Positions 16,005-25,137 of a stretch of 56,979 nt of DNA are shown in pieces. The notes below the pieces were generated by a model, which saw only the letters and a list, made by a program, of their open reading frames with translations, had not been told where the DNA came from and searched no databases. The stretch's first letter is position 1; every line of letters begins with the position of its first letter. The position numbers and the translations under genes were made by a program. Source of the DNA: Bacteroidales bacterium Bact_07 (lineage in GTDB: Bacteria; Bacteroidota; Bacteroidia; Bacteroidales; Tenuifilaceae); the NCBI GenBank assembly GCA_001603415.1, contig LUYY01000022.1, positions 1 to 56,979 on the forward strand, read 5' to 3'.

Positions 16005-16736
16005 ATGCCTTACCGCCGATTGCCAAACACCGATAGTGCACGTTTGCGTGCGCTAAAAGCTGCCTATAAAATGGGCAAAAATACTCATCCGCAGGATTTG
16101 GCCTTTTCGCAGGCAACATTCTCAAAGGTTGAACTCTTCATTAACTCATTTGAGAAGGCTATAGCACACTACAAAGCGGCATACGATACTCAGGTTGAAC
16201 GCAGCAAGGATTACCAGCAACTGGTAAAAAAAGCCCGGCTTTACCTATCGCACTTTATCCAAGTAGTTAATATGGCCATTGCCCGGGGTGAACTTCAGCC
16301 TACAGTTCGCGAACTCTATGGCATGGATATAGATGAATCGAAGATACCCTCACTCAACACCGAAAAGGACTTAATTGAATGGGGTAAAAAGATAATTGAA
16401 GGTGAAATGGCGCGCACCCGCAGGGGAATGTCACCAATTACCAACCCCACCATTGCTGTTGTTAAGGTGCGCTACGACCAGTTCCTTGAAGCCTATAACT
16501 ACCAAAAAGTGCTCCAACACAATACCCAGCGAATGCTAAACGAACTCATCGAACTGCGAAAAAAAGCCGACGATATAATTCTCAGCATCTGGAACGAAGT
16601 GGAAGAGCACTACAAGGACCTTCCCGATGAGGAACGAAGGGAAAAGGCAAGTGCCTATGGTCTTGTTTACGTTTACCGAAAAAATGAACTCAAGGGGCTA
16701 TCGTTGTTCGATAGCGCTATCCCTCGGCTGTTCTAA
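16005..16736 (+). CDS. Conserved-looking helical protein of unknown function
   Basis: A 243-residue soluble protein, strongly helical, without signal peptide, membrane segment or recognised motif. It is rich in Lys, Arg and Glu in the second half (GKKIIEGEMARTRRGMSP; residues 185-225 coil-like). Codon use looks like that of neighbouring genes, and the length argues for a real gene. A minus-type box TATATTCG lies upstream at about 15950. The last 39 bases overlap the CPBP protease gene on the other strand through a 12-base palindrome. No function is proposed. Confidence 0.75.
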   Translation: MPYRRLPNTDSARLRALKAAYKMGKNTHPQDLAFSQATFSKVELFINSFEKAIAHYKAAYDTQVERSKDYQQLVKKARLYLSHFIQVVNMAIARGELQPTVRELYGMDIDESKIPSLNTEKDLIEWGKKIIEGEMARTRRGMSPITNPTIAVVKVRYDQFLEAYNYQKVLQHNTQRMLNELIELRKKADDIILSIWNEVEEHYKDLPDEERREKASAYGLVYVYRKNELKGLSLFDSAIPRLF

Positions 16737-17621
16737 TTGACGGTTTCGTTCAATCTCCCTCTTAAGCTTAACCACAAGCAGAATGGTTGCAATTAAACTT
16801 ATAATACCCAGCAACCAAAGGTCGCTTAGTCCGCCAATATCCTCTATTCTTTCATCAACAGTCCCAGTCCCAATTAGCATATAACCGGTTGCTGCTATTG
16901 CATTGTTAAAGAAATGCGCAAAAATGGGAACCCAGATGCTACCTGTTACCTCAAGCAGGTATCCAAACGCTACCCCCAGCGCAAACCTTGGAATAAATCC
17001 TTGAAACTGCATATGAATGCCACTAAATACTGCTGCTGCAATTATTATACCAGTCCAGCGCGAACGCGTTAGCTCAACAAGCCTCCTTTGAAGAATCCCC
17101 CGGAAAATGAGCTCCTCCCCTATAGCAGGAAGAATAGCCACCATGAAAATATTAACCAGAAAAACCCAGAAACTATCGGTTATCAGAAATGCCTTTGTAA
17201 GAGCCTCTGCTTTCTTTTCAAGTTCAATCATCCAATCGCTCAAAGGTATAAGCTGATTTACCGATGCCAAAAGGTTTATGGCTGGAAGGGATATTAAAAC
17301 AATCAACAGTGTTTTAAAAATAGTGTCGGTCTTAACCCTCTGAAAGCCTAAGTAATGCCATGGCTTTTTGGAGAAAAGAGATGCCGAAAGAATGGCTGGA
17401 ACAATGAAAATGCCAGTGGTTTGAAGGATTTGCATTAACTTTAGGGCATTTAAATTGGTTAGGCTCTCACCTAGCGCTACCTGCACCCCCGATGCACCAA
17501 ACAGTATCCCTAAAAGTAAAAATCCTATCAACGAAAAAATAAATGAGCTGAAAAGAATAATTGCTCCAAAAATCAACATCTTTCCTACACTTGATTTTGA
17601 TTCTAAAATTCCATGTTCCAT
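16698..17621 (-). CDS. CPBP family intramembrane metalloprotease
   Basis: A 307-residue polytopic membrane protein with about seven to eight hydrophobic helices. The ABI/CPBP signature is present: EELIFRGILQRRL (paired glutamates and arginine of motif 1), FSGIHMQFQGFIPRFALGVAFGYL (histidine of motif 2) and FAHFFNNAIAA (motif 3 His and Asn). Members are Rce1-like proteases or membrane-protein processing factors; the substrate here is unknown. The C-terminal coding region overlaps the 16005 gene by 39 bases. Confidence 0.9.
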   Translation of the reverse strand: MEHGILESKSSVGKMLIFGAIILFSSFIFSLIGFLLLGILFGASGVQVALGESLTNLNALKLMQILQTTGIFIVPAILSASLFSKKPWHYLGFQRVKTDTIFKTLLIVLISLPAINLLASVNQLIPLSDWMIELEKKAEALTKAFLITDSFWVFLVNIFMVAILPAIGEELIFRGILQRRLVELTRSRWTGIIIAAAVFSGIHMQFQGFIPRFALGVAFGYLLEVTGSIWVPIFAHFFNNAIAATGYMLIGTGTVDERIEDIGGLSDLWLLGIISLIATILLVVKLKREIERNRQLEQPRDSAIEQR

Positions 17622-17689
17622 AAACTATAAATTTCTACAAAAGTAATTCATATCAGCTTTGAACAAAGCCTTTAACCGTATTCTTTTGA

Positions 17690-17697
17690 TATTTTTG
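17690..17697 (+). promoter_or_regulatory. -7 promoter box for the dihydrouridine synthase gene
   Basis: TATTTTTG exactly matches TAnnTTTG, 18 bases before the ATG at 17716. A TTTG-like -33 element at the right spacing was not found. Confidence 0.4.
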
Positions 17698-17715
17698 CAT
17701 CGCAAAACCTAAAGA

Positions 17716-18744
17716 ATGAAAATAGGGAATGTTGATTTAGGCGAAAAGCCGGTATTGTTGGCACCCATGGAGGATGTTACTGACCCATCGTTCCGCTTCA
17801 TGTGCAAGCACTTTGGTGCCGATATGATGTATACCGAGTTCATTAATGCCGATGGTCTTATCCGCGATGCCGGAAGCAGCGTGGCAAAACTAAACATATT
17901 TGACTACGAACGCCCCATTGGAATACAACTTTACGGCCATATTATTGAGAGTATGGTTGAGGCAGCACGAATTGCCACTGAGGCAAACCCCGATGTAATA
18001 GACATTAACTTTGGATGCCCCGTTAAAAAGATAGCCAATCGCGGTGCAGGCTCAGGTATGATGCGCGATGTTCCCAAAATGGTTGAAATGACCCGCCGTA
18101 TTGTTGAAGCCACCCATTTACCGGTTACGGTTAAAACTCGCCTGGGTTGGGACGACCAAAGTAAGAATATTGTAGAAATTGCCGAACGCCTGCAGGATGT
18201 TGGCATCAAAGCCATAACCATTCACGGTCGCACCCGTGCTCAACTTTACACCGGCAAAGCCGATTGGACACTTATTGGCGAGGTAAAAAACAATCCGCGT
18301 ATGCATATTCCCGTTATAGGCAACGGCGATATTGATAGCCCAATTAAGGCCAAAGAAATGTTTACCCGTTACGGGGTTGACGGTATTATGATTGGACGCG
18401 CTACCTATGGACGTCCATGGATTTTTGCGGAAGTTAAGCACTACCTAAAAACCGGTGAGCTTATGCCCCCGTTAACCACCTCACAAAAGGTAGAAATTGC
18501 CCGTATGCACTTTGAGCGTTCAATTCAGGTGAAAGGGGCAAAAACCGGAATGCTTGAAATGCGTAGGCATTTTGGTTCATACTTTAAAGGACTACCCCAC
18601 TTCAAGGATATCAGGCTAAAACTACTAACCACCCTTAATCCCGACGAGGTTTACTCGCTCCTAAACCTAATTGTTGAACGCTACGGCGATTATGTAGTAG
18701 ATGATACCATTAATCCATCGCCTTGGGCGGAAAAACAGGATTAA
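17716..18744 (+). CDS. dusB: tRNA-dihydrouridine synthase (DusB type)
   Basis: FMN-dependent reduction of uridines to dihydrouridine in tRNA. The 342-residue TIM-barrel protein begins with the usual LLAPMEDVTDPSFR. The catalytic cysteine is C101 in INFGCPVKKIANRGAGSG, followed by VKTRLGWDD, ITIHGRTRAQLYTGKADW and the phosphate-binding GNGDI ... DGIMIGRATYGRPW. The motif set is closest to the DusB/NifR3 subgroup. The stop codon overlaps the end of convergent polA by four bases. Confidence 0.94.
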   Translation: MKIGNVDLGEKPVLLAPMEDVTDPSFRFMCKHFGADMMYTEFINADGLIRDAGSSVAKLNIFDYERPIGIQLYGHIIESMVEAARIATEANPDVIDINFGCPVKKIANRGAGSGMMRDVPKMVEMTRRIVEATHLPVTVKTRLGWDDQSKNIVEIAERLQDVGIKAITIHGRTRAQLYTGKADWTLIGEVKNNPRMHIPVIGNGDIDSPIKAKEMFTRYGVDGIMIGRATYGRPWIFAEVKHYLKTGELMPPLTTSQKVEIARMHFERSIQVKGAKTGMLEMRRHFGSYFKGLPHFKDIRLKLLTTLNPDEVYSLLNLIVERYGDYVVDDTINPSPWAEKQD

Positions 18745-21524
18745 TGAGCCTCGAGCCAATTGCTTCCCGTGCCAATCTCAACCTCAAGCGGAACCCTAAG
18801 CTGCGCAGCACCTTCCATACAATTTTTTACAATGGCCTTAACCTCATCGAGTTCAGGGCGGTAAACATCGAACACAAGCTCGTCGTGAACCTGAATTATC
18901 ATCTTCGACTTTAATTTACGGTTCTTAAACTCATCGTGTATCCTTATCATCGCCATTTTGATGATATCGGCGGCAGAACCCTGAATGGGTGCATTTATTG
19001 CGTTTCTCTCGGCAAGCCCACGAACTACCTGATTGTTTGAGTTGATATCGGGTAGATAGCGTTTGCGTCCAAAAATGGTTTCAACCCAACCCCTCTCGCG
19101 GGCTTGCGATACACATTTTTCCATGTACTCCTTCACTCCCTTGTAGGTTGTGAAGTAACCATCAATCAGCTCCTTAGCCTCGGTTCGGGAAATACCTAAA
19201 CGTTGCGATAGGCCAAAAGCCGAAATACCGTAAATCATACCAAAGTTGGCTGTTTTGGCCTTACGGCGCTGTTCGCGACTTACCTGATCCAAGGGAATCT
19301 TAAATATTTTTGCTGCGGTAGCAGCATGGATATCCTGGCCATTCTCAAAGGCCTCGAGCATAACAGGGTCGCCGCTCATGTGGGCCATCAAGCGCAATTC
19401 TATCTGCGAGTAATCGGCCGATAGTAAAAGAAAATCGTCTTGCGACGGGATAAAGGCTTTTCGGATTTCTCGGCCATTCTCATCGCGTATGGGAATATTT
19501 TGAAGGTTAGGGTTGTTTGAGCTAAGCCTTCCGGTTGAGGCCACTGCCTGGTTGAACGAAGTGTGTATTTTGCCGGTTTTGGGGTTTACCAGCGTGGGTA
19601 GGGTATCAATATAGGTTGAAAGTAATTTTTTTATACCCCTGAATTCCAAAATCTTTGCAACAATGGGATGAGCGTTAATGTATTTCTGAAGTTCCTCCTC
19701 GTTGGTTGAATACTGCTTGGTTTTGGTAAGCTTGGCATCCGACGATATCTTGAGCTTTTCGAACAAAACCTCGCCCAGCTGTTTGGGCGATGAGATATTT
19801 AAATCGGGTATCCCGGCCATTTGGCGTATCTCGTTTTCGAGTTCCACCAACTGGGCCGAAAGAACTTCACCGTAGTCCTTCAAACTTCTTATGTCGATGG
19901 AAACACCATTGCGTTCCATGTAAGTTAGCACCTCAACTAGCGGTGCTTCAAGGGCAAAATACAGATTGGTTAAGCCCTGCGCCTCGAGCTTTGAGAACAG
20001 TACATGCTTAAGCTGCAAGGCTAAATCGGCATCCTCGCAGGCATATCGGGTAATAAGCGAGGAATCAACATTTCGCATACTACCCTGCTTGGAACCCTTT
20101 TTACCAATTAATTCCTCAATGCTGATAGGTTTATAGTTCAGGTAGATTTCCGACAGGTAGTCGAGGTTGTGCCGCGAGTCGGGCTCCAACAGGTAATGGG
20201 CAAGCATGGTATCGTAAAGATGTCCCTTAATGTCAATTCCATAATTGAGCAGTACCTGCATATCGAACTTAATGTTCTGCCCTACCTTGGCAATAGCCTC
20301 GTTGCCAAAAACATTGGCAAACTCCATTACCACAACCTGAGCTTCGGTTTGGTTCGATGGAACAGGAACCCACCATGCCCTCCGCAACGACGTTGAAAAC
20401 GATAAGCCCACCAGTTCTGCCGATATTGGGTCAAGCCCCGTTGTTTCGGTATCAAATGCAAACTCACTACATTTTTCAAGTTCCTGAATCAAAACCTTTC
20501 GCTCCTCTGCGGTTTGCACCAGGTGGTAATCAACCTCAAAATCGTTGATAGTTTTGAGGTTGATAACAGGTTTGGTATTATCGGCAGGAGGCGTATCGAA
20601 GAGCGAACCCTGAACGTATTGGGGTTTTTCCTTTTGGGGTTCGGCCCCAAACTCCTTTAGGAGCGACCTAAACTCTAACTCCTCCAGAATGGGCATCAAC
20701 TCATCAGTTTTAGGAGGCTGAACGGCAAGGTCCTTGTCAATATCAACCTTTAGGGGAATATCGGTAACAATACTAACCAGCTTACGGTTAAGCGGAATGA
20801 TATCGCGGGCTGCTTCAAAGTTTTCCTTCTGGGCAGGGCTTAGCTTATCCAGATTTTGGAGCAAATTATCGATACTGCCAAACTGCGATATCAGCTTTGC
20901 AGCAGTCTTTTCGCCCACCTTGTTAACCCCCTTAATGTTATCGGACGTATCGCCCCAAAGGGCAAGAATATCGATAAACTGTTTGGGATTTTGAATGTCG
21001 TAATCCTTACAGAATTGGTCAGCGGTTACAATTTCCATTTCGCCTCCACTTCTGCCAGGCTTCGCAATAATAATATTCTTGCTCAGGAGTTGGCCATAAT
21101 CCTTATCGGGGGTCATCATTATCACCTCAAACTCATTGGGATTGGCCTTAGTGGCAAGAGTGCCAATCACATCGTCGGCTTCAAAACCTTCCTTTTCGAT
21201 TATTGGAATGTTAAGCGCATTAAGCAGATTTTTGATAATGGGAACCGAAGCCTTGATATCTTCGGGTGTTTCATCGCGCTGGGCCTTGTAATCGGGGTAA
21301 ATATCGTTTCTGAATGTTTTGCCCGACACATCGAATGCCACTGCCACATGGGTTGGGTTAAACTTTTTGATGGCATCGAGTGTAGCCCTTATAAATCCGT
21401 AAACAGCCGATGTGTTTAGCCCTTTACTGTTGCGCATGGGGCGATTGATAAAGGCATAGTATGCCCTATAAATCAGGGCGTAAGCATCGAGTAGCAGTAG
21501 GCGTTTCTTCATGGTTATGGGCAA
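18741..21524 (-). CDS. polA: DNA polymerase I
   Basis: A 927-residue repair and lagging-strand polymerase. Domains in order: N-terminal 5'-3' exonuclease (about 1-310, DAYALIYRAYYAF, GFEADDVIG, MTPDKDYGQL), 3'-5' proofreading exonuclease (about 325-520, with FDTETTGLDP, GQNIKFDMQVL and YACEDADLAL, so all Exo motifs are intact), and the polymerase domain (LLSADYSQIELRLMAH, RRKAKTANFGMIYGISAFG, VHDELVFDV). Many family members have lost proofreading residues; this one has not. The apparent start MPITMKKRLLLLDAYALIYRAYY could also be the later methionine (MKKRLLLL). Confidence 0.97.
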   Translation of the reverse strand: MPITMKKRLLLLDAYALIYRAYYAFINRPMRNSKGLNTSAVYGFIRATLDAIKKFNPTHVAVAFDVSGKTFRNDIYPDYKAQRDETPEDIKASVPIIKNLLNALNIPIIEKEGFEADDVIGTLATKANPNEFEVIMMTPDKDYGQLLSKNIIIAKPGRSGGEMEIVTADQFCKDYDIQNPKQFIDILALWGDTSDNIKGVNKVGEKTAAKLISQFGSIDNLLQNLDKLSPAQKENFEAARDIIPLNRKLVSIVTDIPLKVDIDKDLAVQPPKTDELMPILEELEFRSLLKEFGAEPQKEKPQYVQGSLFDTPPADNTKPVINLKTINDFEVDYHLVQTAEERKVLIQELEKCSEFAFDTETTGLDPISAELVGLSFSTSLRRAWWVPVPSNQTEAQVVVMEFANVFGNEAIAKVGQNIKFDMQVLLNYGIDIKGHLYDTMLAHYLLEPDSRHNLDYLSEIYLNYKPISIEELIGKKGSKQGSMRNVDSSLITRYACEDADLALQLKHVLFSKLEAQGLTNLYFALEAPLVEVLTYMERNGVSIDIRSLKDYGEVLSAQLVELENEIRQMAGIPDLNISSPKQLGEVLFEKLKISSDAKLTKTKQYSTNEEELQKYINAHPIVAKILEFRGIKKLLSTYIDTLPTLVNPKTGKIHTSFNQAVASTGRLSSNNPNLQNIPIRDENGREIRKAFIPSQDDFLLLSADYSQIELRLMAHMSGDPVMLEAFENGQDIHAATAAKIFKIPLDQVSREQRRKAKTANFGMIYGISAFGLSQRLGISRTEAKELIDGYFTTYKGVKEYMEKCVSQARERGWVETIFGRKRYLPDINSNNQVVRGLAERNAINAPIQGSAADIIKMAMIRIHDEFKNRKLKSKMIIQVHDELVFDVYRPELDEVKAIVKNCMEGAAQLRVPLEVEIGTGSNWLEAH

Positions 21525-21527
21525 TGG

Positions 21528-21974
21528 TTATTGGTTATCGGATGCATACCATTCGGCATACGATGTGGCGGTTTCGTTTAGTTTAAGGTGATGTAACTTA
21601 ACGTTAGACGGTAGCTTTGACATGATTAGCCCGGCAAAGTAGTGAATCATGTTCTCACACGTGGGTTGAAAGGGCAAGGCCTCAATGCGATTAAAACCGG
21701 CTTCGGTAAGCTTTGTATGGGTTGGCGTGTTAGCCATAACAGCCACCGCGTGGTCGAATCGATCAACTATGAGCGGATTAACAATTCGCTTAAGATCGCC
21801 AAAGTCCATTACCATTCCCAATTTAGGATGTCCTGGAACGTCAATAGGCTCACCTATAACGGTAACTGTAAGGATATATGAATGTCCGTGCATATGACGG
21901 CATAGGCCATCGTAACCCTCAAGGGCGTGAGCCATTTCAAAGCGAAACTCTTTGGTTAATCGGATTTTTGGCAT
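21528..21974 (-). CDS. queD: 6-carboxytetrahydropterin synthase (QueD/PTPS family)
   Basis: Converts dihydroneopterin triphosphate to 6-carboxytetrahydropterin in queuosine/7-deazaguanine synthesis. The 148-residue protein (from MPKIRLTKEFRFEMAH) carries zinc-binding histidines in the MAHAL and HMHGHSY segments, a cysteine before them (LCRHMHGHSY), VMDFGDLK, RFDHA and PTCENM with the conserved glutamate. The frame runs upstream into repeat DNA, so the methionine at 21974 is the best start. It lies 3 bases from polA on the same strand. A 112-base heptamer array sits 22 bases upstream of its start. Confidence 0.88.
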   Translation of the reverse strand: MPKIRLTKEFRFEMAHALEGYDGLCRHMHGHSYILTVTVIGEPIDVPGHPKLGMVMDFGDLKRIVNPLIVDRFDHAVAVMANTPTHTKLTEAGFNRIEALPFQPTCENMIHYFAGLIMSKLPSNVKLHHLKLNETATSYAEWYASDNQ

Positions 21975-21996
21975 AGTGGTATGTTTCCAAGTTAAA

Positions 21997-22108
21997 AGTT
22001 CAAGGTTCAAAGTTCAAAGTTCAAGGTTCAAAGTTCAAGGTTCAAAGTTCAAGGTTCAAAGTTCAAGGTTCAAAGTTCAAAGTTCAAGGTTCAAGGTTCA
22101 AGGTTCAA
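21997..22108. repeat. Heptamer array A: 16 units of RGTTCAA upstream of queD
   Basis: Sixteen uninterrupted heptamers, each AGTTCAA or GGTTCAA, often alternating so that a 14-base higher-order repeat appears. Read in the direction of queD the unit is TTGAACY. There is no decay at either edge. No open coding function is credible. Confidence 0.95.
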
Positions 22109-22162
22109 GAACTTGATGCGCTTTATGTGGTTTAATGTTAAAAATATTTCATTTCCCTACGT

Positions 22163-22525
22163 TTACAATTCGTCGCCAATTACTCGGGTCATCACAAATA
22201 CCCCACATACATCCTCGGAGTCGAAACTATGTCCAACAATCTTTTTTTCATGGGTGTATGTGCCTTCGAGAATATCAAGGTTATAGTTTTGAATTGGAGT
22301 CCCGTTAGGATGCATTACCTGTAGCCCCTTCAAGATAATCTTGTTACCATGAATATTCCCCTCAACCAGCTGGCGAACCACGAAAGGTTCTTCATCCTCG
22401 ATACATTCCTCGTATTCAAGGTATCCAACAAGTTCATCGCCCTTTTGCTCCAGGTAGGCAAAACCCTTATCGGTTCCGCATTCAAACTCTTCGGTAAAAG
22501 TCCATTTTCCTGTTAAACTATCCAT
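22163..22525 (-). CDS. Small beta-rich protein of unknown function
   Basis: A 120-residue acidic, probably cytosolic protein without signal peptide. Alternating strand-like segments (LTGKWTFTEEFECG, ELVGYLEYEE, NKIILKGLQVM, ILEGTYTHEKKIVGHSFD, VCGVFVMTRV) resemble a lipocalin- or avidin-like barrel in which each strand holds a G-x-hydrophobic pattern. The opening LTGKW is reminiscent of lipocalin-like proteins. I cannot name the family. It is the gene preceding queD on the same strand, separated from it by the heptamer array. Three cysteines are present. Confidence 0.7.
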   Translation of the reverse strand: MDSLTGKWTFTEEFECGTDKGFAYLEQKGDELVGYLEYEECIEDEEPFVVRQLVEGNIHGNKIILKGLQVMHPNGTPIQNYNLDILEGTYTHEKKIVGHSFDSEDVCGVFVMTRVIGDEL

Positions 22526-22623
22526 CCAAAATCTATTTTTACAAATATAGTGAACGCTAATTCAAAGTCTTTGTTTATTGAGTAAATTTACGCAATTTGA
22601 TGAACCAATTCAACCGTACTGCC

Positions 22624-23472
22624 ATGAAATTTATTGGAGCACACGTAAGTGCAGCAGGAGGGGTTGAGAACGCCCCTTTGAATGCTCAAAAAATTGGAGC
22701 AACTGCTTTCGCTTTGTTTACCAAAAACCAACGTCAATGGGAGGCGCCGGCTCTTACCCCAAAAAGTATCGATACTTTTAAAGCAAACTGTCAAAAATTT
22801 GGATACACACCTGCTCAAATACTGCCACACGACAGTTACCTAATAAATCTTGGCAATCCCGATAAGGCAGCACTTGAAAAATCGCGCAATGCTTTTTTTG
22901 ATGAGATGATGCGCTGCCAGCAGCTTGGTCTGGATAGGTTAAACTTTCACCCAGGGAGCCACCTCAACCAGATTACCGAAGAAGAAAGCCTGCTGCTCAT
23001 TGCCGAATCAATCAATATGGCGTTGGAACGCACCCAGGGTGTTACCGCTGTTATTGAAAATACATCGGGACAGGGCAGCAACCTGGGATACACCTTTGAG
23101 CAAATCCAGTACATTATAGAGCATATTGACGACAAAACCCGTGTAGGCGTCTGTATTGATACCTGCCATGCCTTTACGGCAGGTTACGATATATCGACAC
23201 CCGAAGCCTTTGAAAAAACTTTTAGCCTCTTCGACAAGGTGATAGGATTTAAATACCTAAAAGGCATTCACCTCAACGATACCAAAAAAGCATTGCGAAG
23301 CAGGGTTGACCGTCACGAAAATTTAGGCGATGGTATTTTAGGATTGGAGCCGTTCCGGCTCATTATGGCTGACCCTCGCTTCAATGGAATTCCATTAATA
23401 CTTGAAACACCCGATGAATCGCGCTGGGCCGCCGAAATTATGATGCTAAAGAAATTTGCAAATGCTTTATAG
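22624..23472 (+). CDS. nfo: Endonuclease IV (AP endonuclease)
   Basis: Cuts DNA at abasic sites in base excision repair, with a tri-zinc centre. The 282 residues from ATG 22624 (MKFIGAHVSAAGG, the canonical family start; an in-frame ATG at 22600 is open but less likely) cover the full TIM barrel: LNFHPGSHL, VIENTSGQGSNLGYTFEQI, VCIDTCHAFTAGYD, GIHLNDTK and RVDRHENLGDG, with a terminal ILETPDES. The zinc ligands of the family (His, Glu, Asp, His) are all visible. It is divergent from the 22163 gene. Confidence 0.96.
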   Translation: MKFIGAHVSAAGGVENAPLNAQKIGATAFALFTKNQRQWEAPALTPKSIDTFKANCQKFGYTPAQILPHDSYLINLGNPDKAALEKSRNAFFDEMMRCQQLGLDRLNFHPGSHLNQITEEESLLLIAESINMALERTQGVTAVIENTSGQGSNLGYTFEQIQYIIEHIDDKTRVGVCIDTCHAFTAGYDISTPEAFEKTFSLFDKVIGFKYLKGIHLNDTKKALRSRVDRHENLGDGILGLEPFRLIMADPRFNGIPLILETPDESRWAAEIMMLKKFANAL

Positions 23473-23536
23473 CAAATATTAAGCAAAAAAACTCATTATC
23501 TCCTAAGAAGTTTATAACCTACATAAAAAATGAGCC

Positions 23537-24748
23537 ATGGATATACAAACCCTTTACCCGGATTTTGAAGATGCACTGGTTAACGAGCTTAAGCAGTTGC
23601 AGGTAATGGAAATAGATGCAGGAATGGAGATACCCATGCATGGTAATGTTGCGTCGCATATCCCTTTGGGCGTTGAAGGGTCGGTTCGTGTATTTGGACG
23701 CGACAGCGAGGGACATGAAGCCGATTTGTACGAGGTTAAGCCGGGAGTGGCCTGTATTGTTTCGTTTACTTCGGCCATGATTGATACTCCGGCTATAACC
23801 TATGCCAAGGCAAAGCAAAAATCAAAAATTATTCCTGTTCCCAAGGAACTGTCAAACTCATGGTTTGTTAAGTACCCCTCGTGGCGGCAATACATTATTG
23901 GGTTATACCAGAACCGCCTCGATGAGCTTATCAAACAGAATGAAAGGGTTGTAGCCCAAAAAGAAATGATTGAAACACAAAAAAATCAGATAATCCAGAG
24001 CATTAACTATGCCCGAAACATTCAGAAAGCAGTTTTGCCTGTTGAGAGCCAGCTTAAGGAGTTTTTTGCCGACTACTTTATACTTTATATTCCCAAGGAT
24101 ATTGTTTCCGGTGATTTTTACTGGACATACTACCTAAACGACAAGGTATTCTTTGCCGCTGCCGATGCTACCGGCCATGGGGTGCCCGGAGCTTTTATGA
24201 GTATGTTAGGCATATCGCTTATGAATGAGATCTGCAATAACTTTAGCGGTAACGCCTCGGACTTTTTAAACACCATGCGATACAAAACCAAGGAGGCACT
24301 TAAGCAAACCAACTTTGACTCTGGCCCCCGCGACGGGTTTGATATACAGCTTTGCATTTTACACACCCGCCAAGGCATTGTTGAGTATGCTGGCGCAAAC
24401 AATAACCTTTTGCTAAGTAGAAACAACCAAATTATAGAGTTTAATGCCGATAAAATGCCTGTTGGGGTTGCCTACAAGGAAGAGAAACCGTTTACCAATC
24501 ACTCCATACGAGTGCAAGATAACGATATATTTTACCTTTTTTCCGATGGGTATAAGGATCAATTTGGAGGACCTGAACAGCAAAAGTTTTCCAAGAAAAG
24601 GTTTTACAACCTGCTAAGCCAGGTAAGTCCAAAACCGCTTGCCGAACAAAAAGAAATTCTTGAAAAACATTTTAACGAATGGAAGGGCAGCAATACACAG
24701 GTTGACGATGTTCTGGTTATGGGAATAAAAATCAGGGCTAAGGACTAA
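23537..24748 (+). CDS. SpoIIE serine phosphatase with N-terminal cyclic-nucleotide-binding-like domain
   Basis: A 403-residue soluble protein. Residues about 15-130 look like a Crp/cNMP-type beta-roll (GMEIPMHGNVASHIPLGVEGSVRVF ... EADLYEVKPGVACIVSFTSAM, split here for length). A helical coiled-coil linker (about 140-170) and a SpoIIE PP2C-type phosphatase domain (about 170-403) follow, with SGDFYW, AAADATGHGVPGAFMS, LFSDGYKDQFGG and DDVLVMG. The phosphatase half is clearly related to that of the TPR protein at 9638. The likely role is small-molecule-gated dephosphorylation of a regulator. The R of the cNMP-binding cassette is not obvious, so the ligand may be something else. It lies 64 bases after nfo and could share its transcript. 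Confidence 0.85.
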   Translation: MDIQTLYPDFEDALVNELKQLQVMEIDAGMEIPMHGNVASHIPLGVEGSVRVFGRDSEGHEADLYEVKPGVACIVSFTSAMIDTPAITYAKAKQKSKIIPVPKELSNSWFVKYPSWRQYIIGLYQNRLDELIKQNERVVAQKEMIETQKNQIIQSINYARNIQKAVLPVESQLKEFFADYFILYIPKDIVSGDFYWTYYLNDKVFFAAADATGHGVPGAFMSMLGISLMNEICNNFSGNASDFLNTMRYKTKEALKQTNFDSGPRDGFDIQLCILHTRQGIVEYAGANNNLLLSRNNQIIEFNADKMPVGVAYKEEKPFTNHSIRVQDNDIFYLFSDGYKDQFGGPEQQKFSKKRFYNLLSQVSPKPLAEQKEILEKHFNEWKGSNTQVDDVLVMGIKIRAKD

Positions 24749-25137
24749 CAAAACTTAAAGTTATACCATTCCATGCTATCACTTATTCACTGATAAAAAT
24801 TTAAACAACTGTATTGATCCCAAGTGTATTGCTTGGGTAGTGTATAGCTATAAAACATTGCCATTAAAATTTGATACTGAAAGCTTCAGGTAATCAATTA
24901 ATGAAATCTGTTTTTAATTGAAATCACCTTATTTATCTCAAACGTTTTTTTAAAATAAAAAATAACTAAAAGGTTCTACCAATGCATATACCCATTGGAA
25001 TAAAAAGGATATCGTCGGTTTCGCATCCTGAAAAAGGGTATTGTATAAAAATTCTAGGAAATTTTATTTCAGAGATGCAAAAAAGAGGCCATGGATTATC
25101 CATGGCCTATGCATATGAATTTGAGAGATGATTCCTT
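24749..25137. other. 389-base gap between convergent genes
   Basis: No convincing gene was seen. A 6-base-pair hairpin (CCCAAG / CTTGGG, 24819-24837) lacks a T-run. The right end holds a strong minus-strand terminator (listed separately). A 49-codon open frame at 24982-25131 exists only because it reads through that terminator hairpin. Confidence 0.5.
25079..25108 (-). terminator. Terminator of the rpiB and deoxyhypusine synthase-like unit
   Basis: An 11-base-pair stem AGGCCATGGAT / ATCCATGGCCT with almost no spacer, followed on the minus strand by CTTTTTT. It starts 30 bases after the stop at 25138. Confidence 0.85.

Noticed and set aside
21997..22108. CRISPR array
   Set aside because: The unit is seven bases with no spacers; it is a simple tandem repeat.
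24982..25131. 49-codon plus-strand open frame before the deoxyhypusine synthase-like gene
   Set aside because: It includes the terminator hairpin of the opposite-strand operon and ends next to its stop, with no similarity or start signal.
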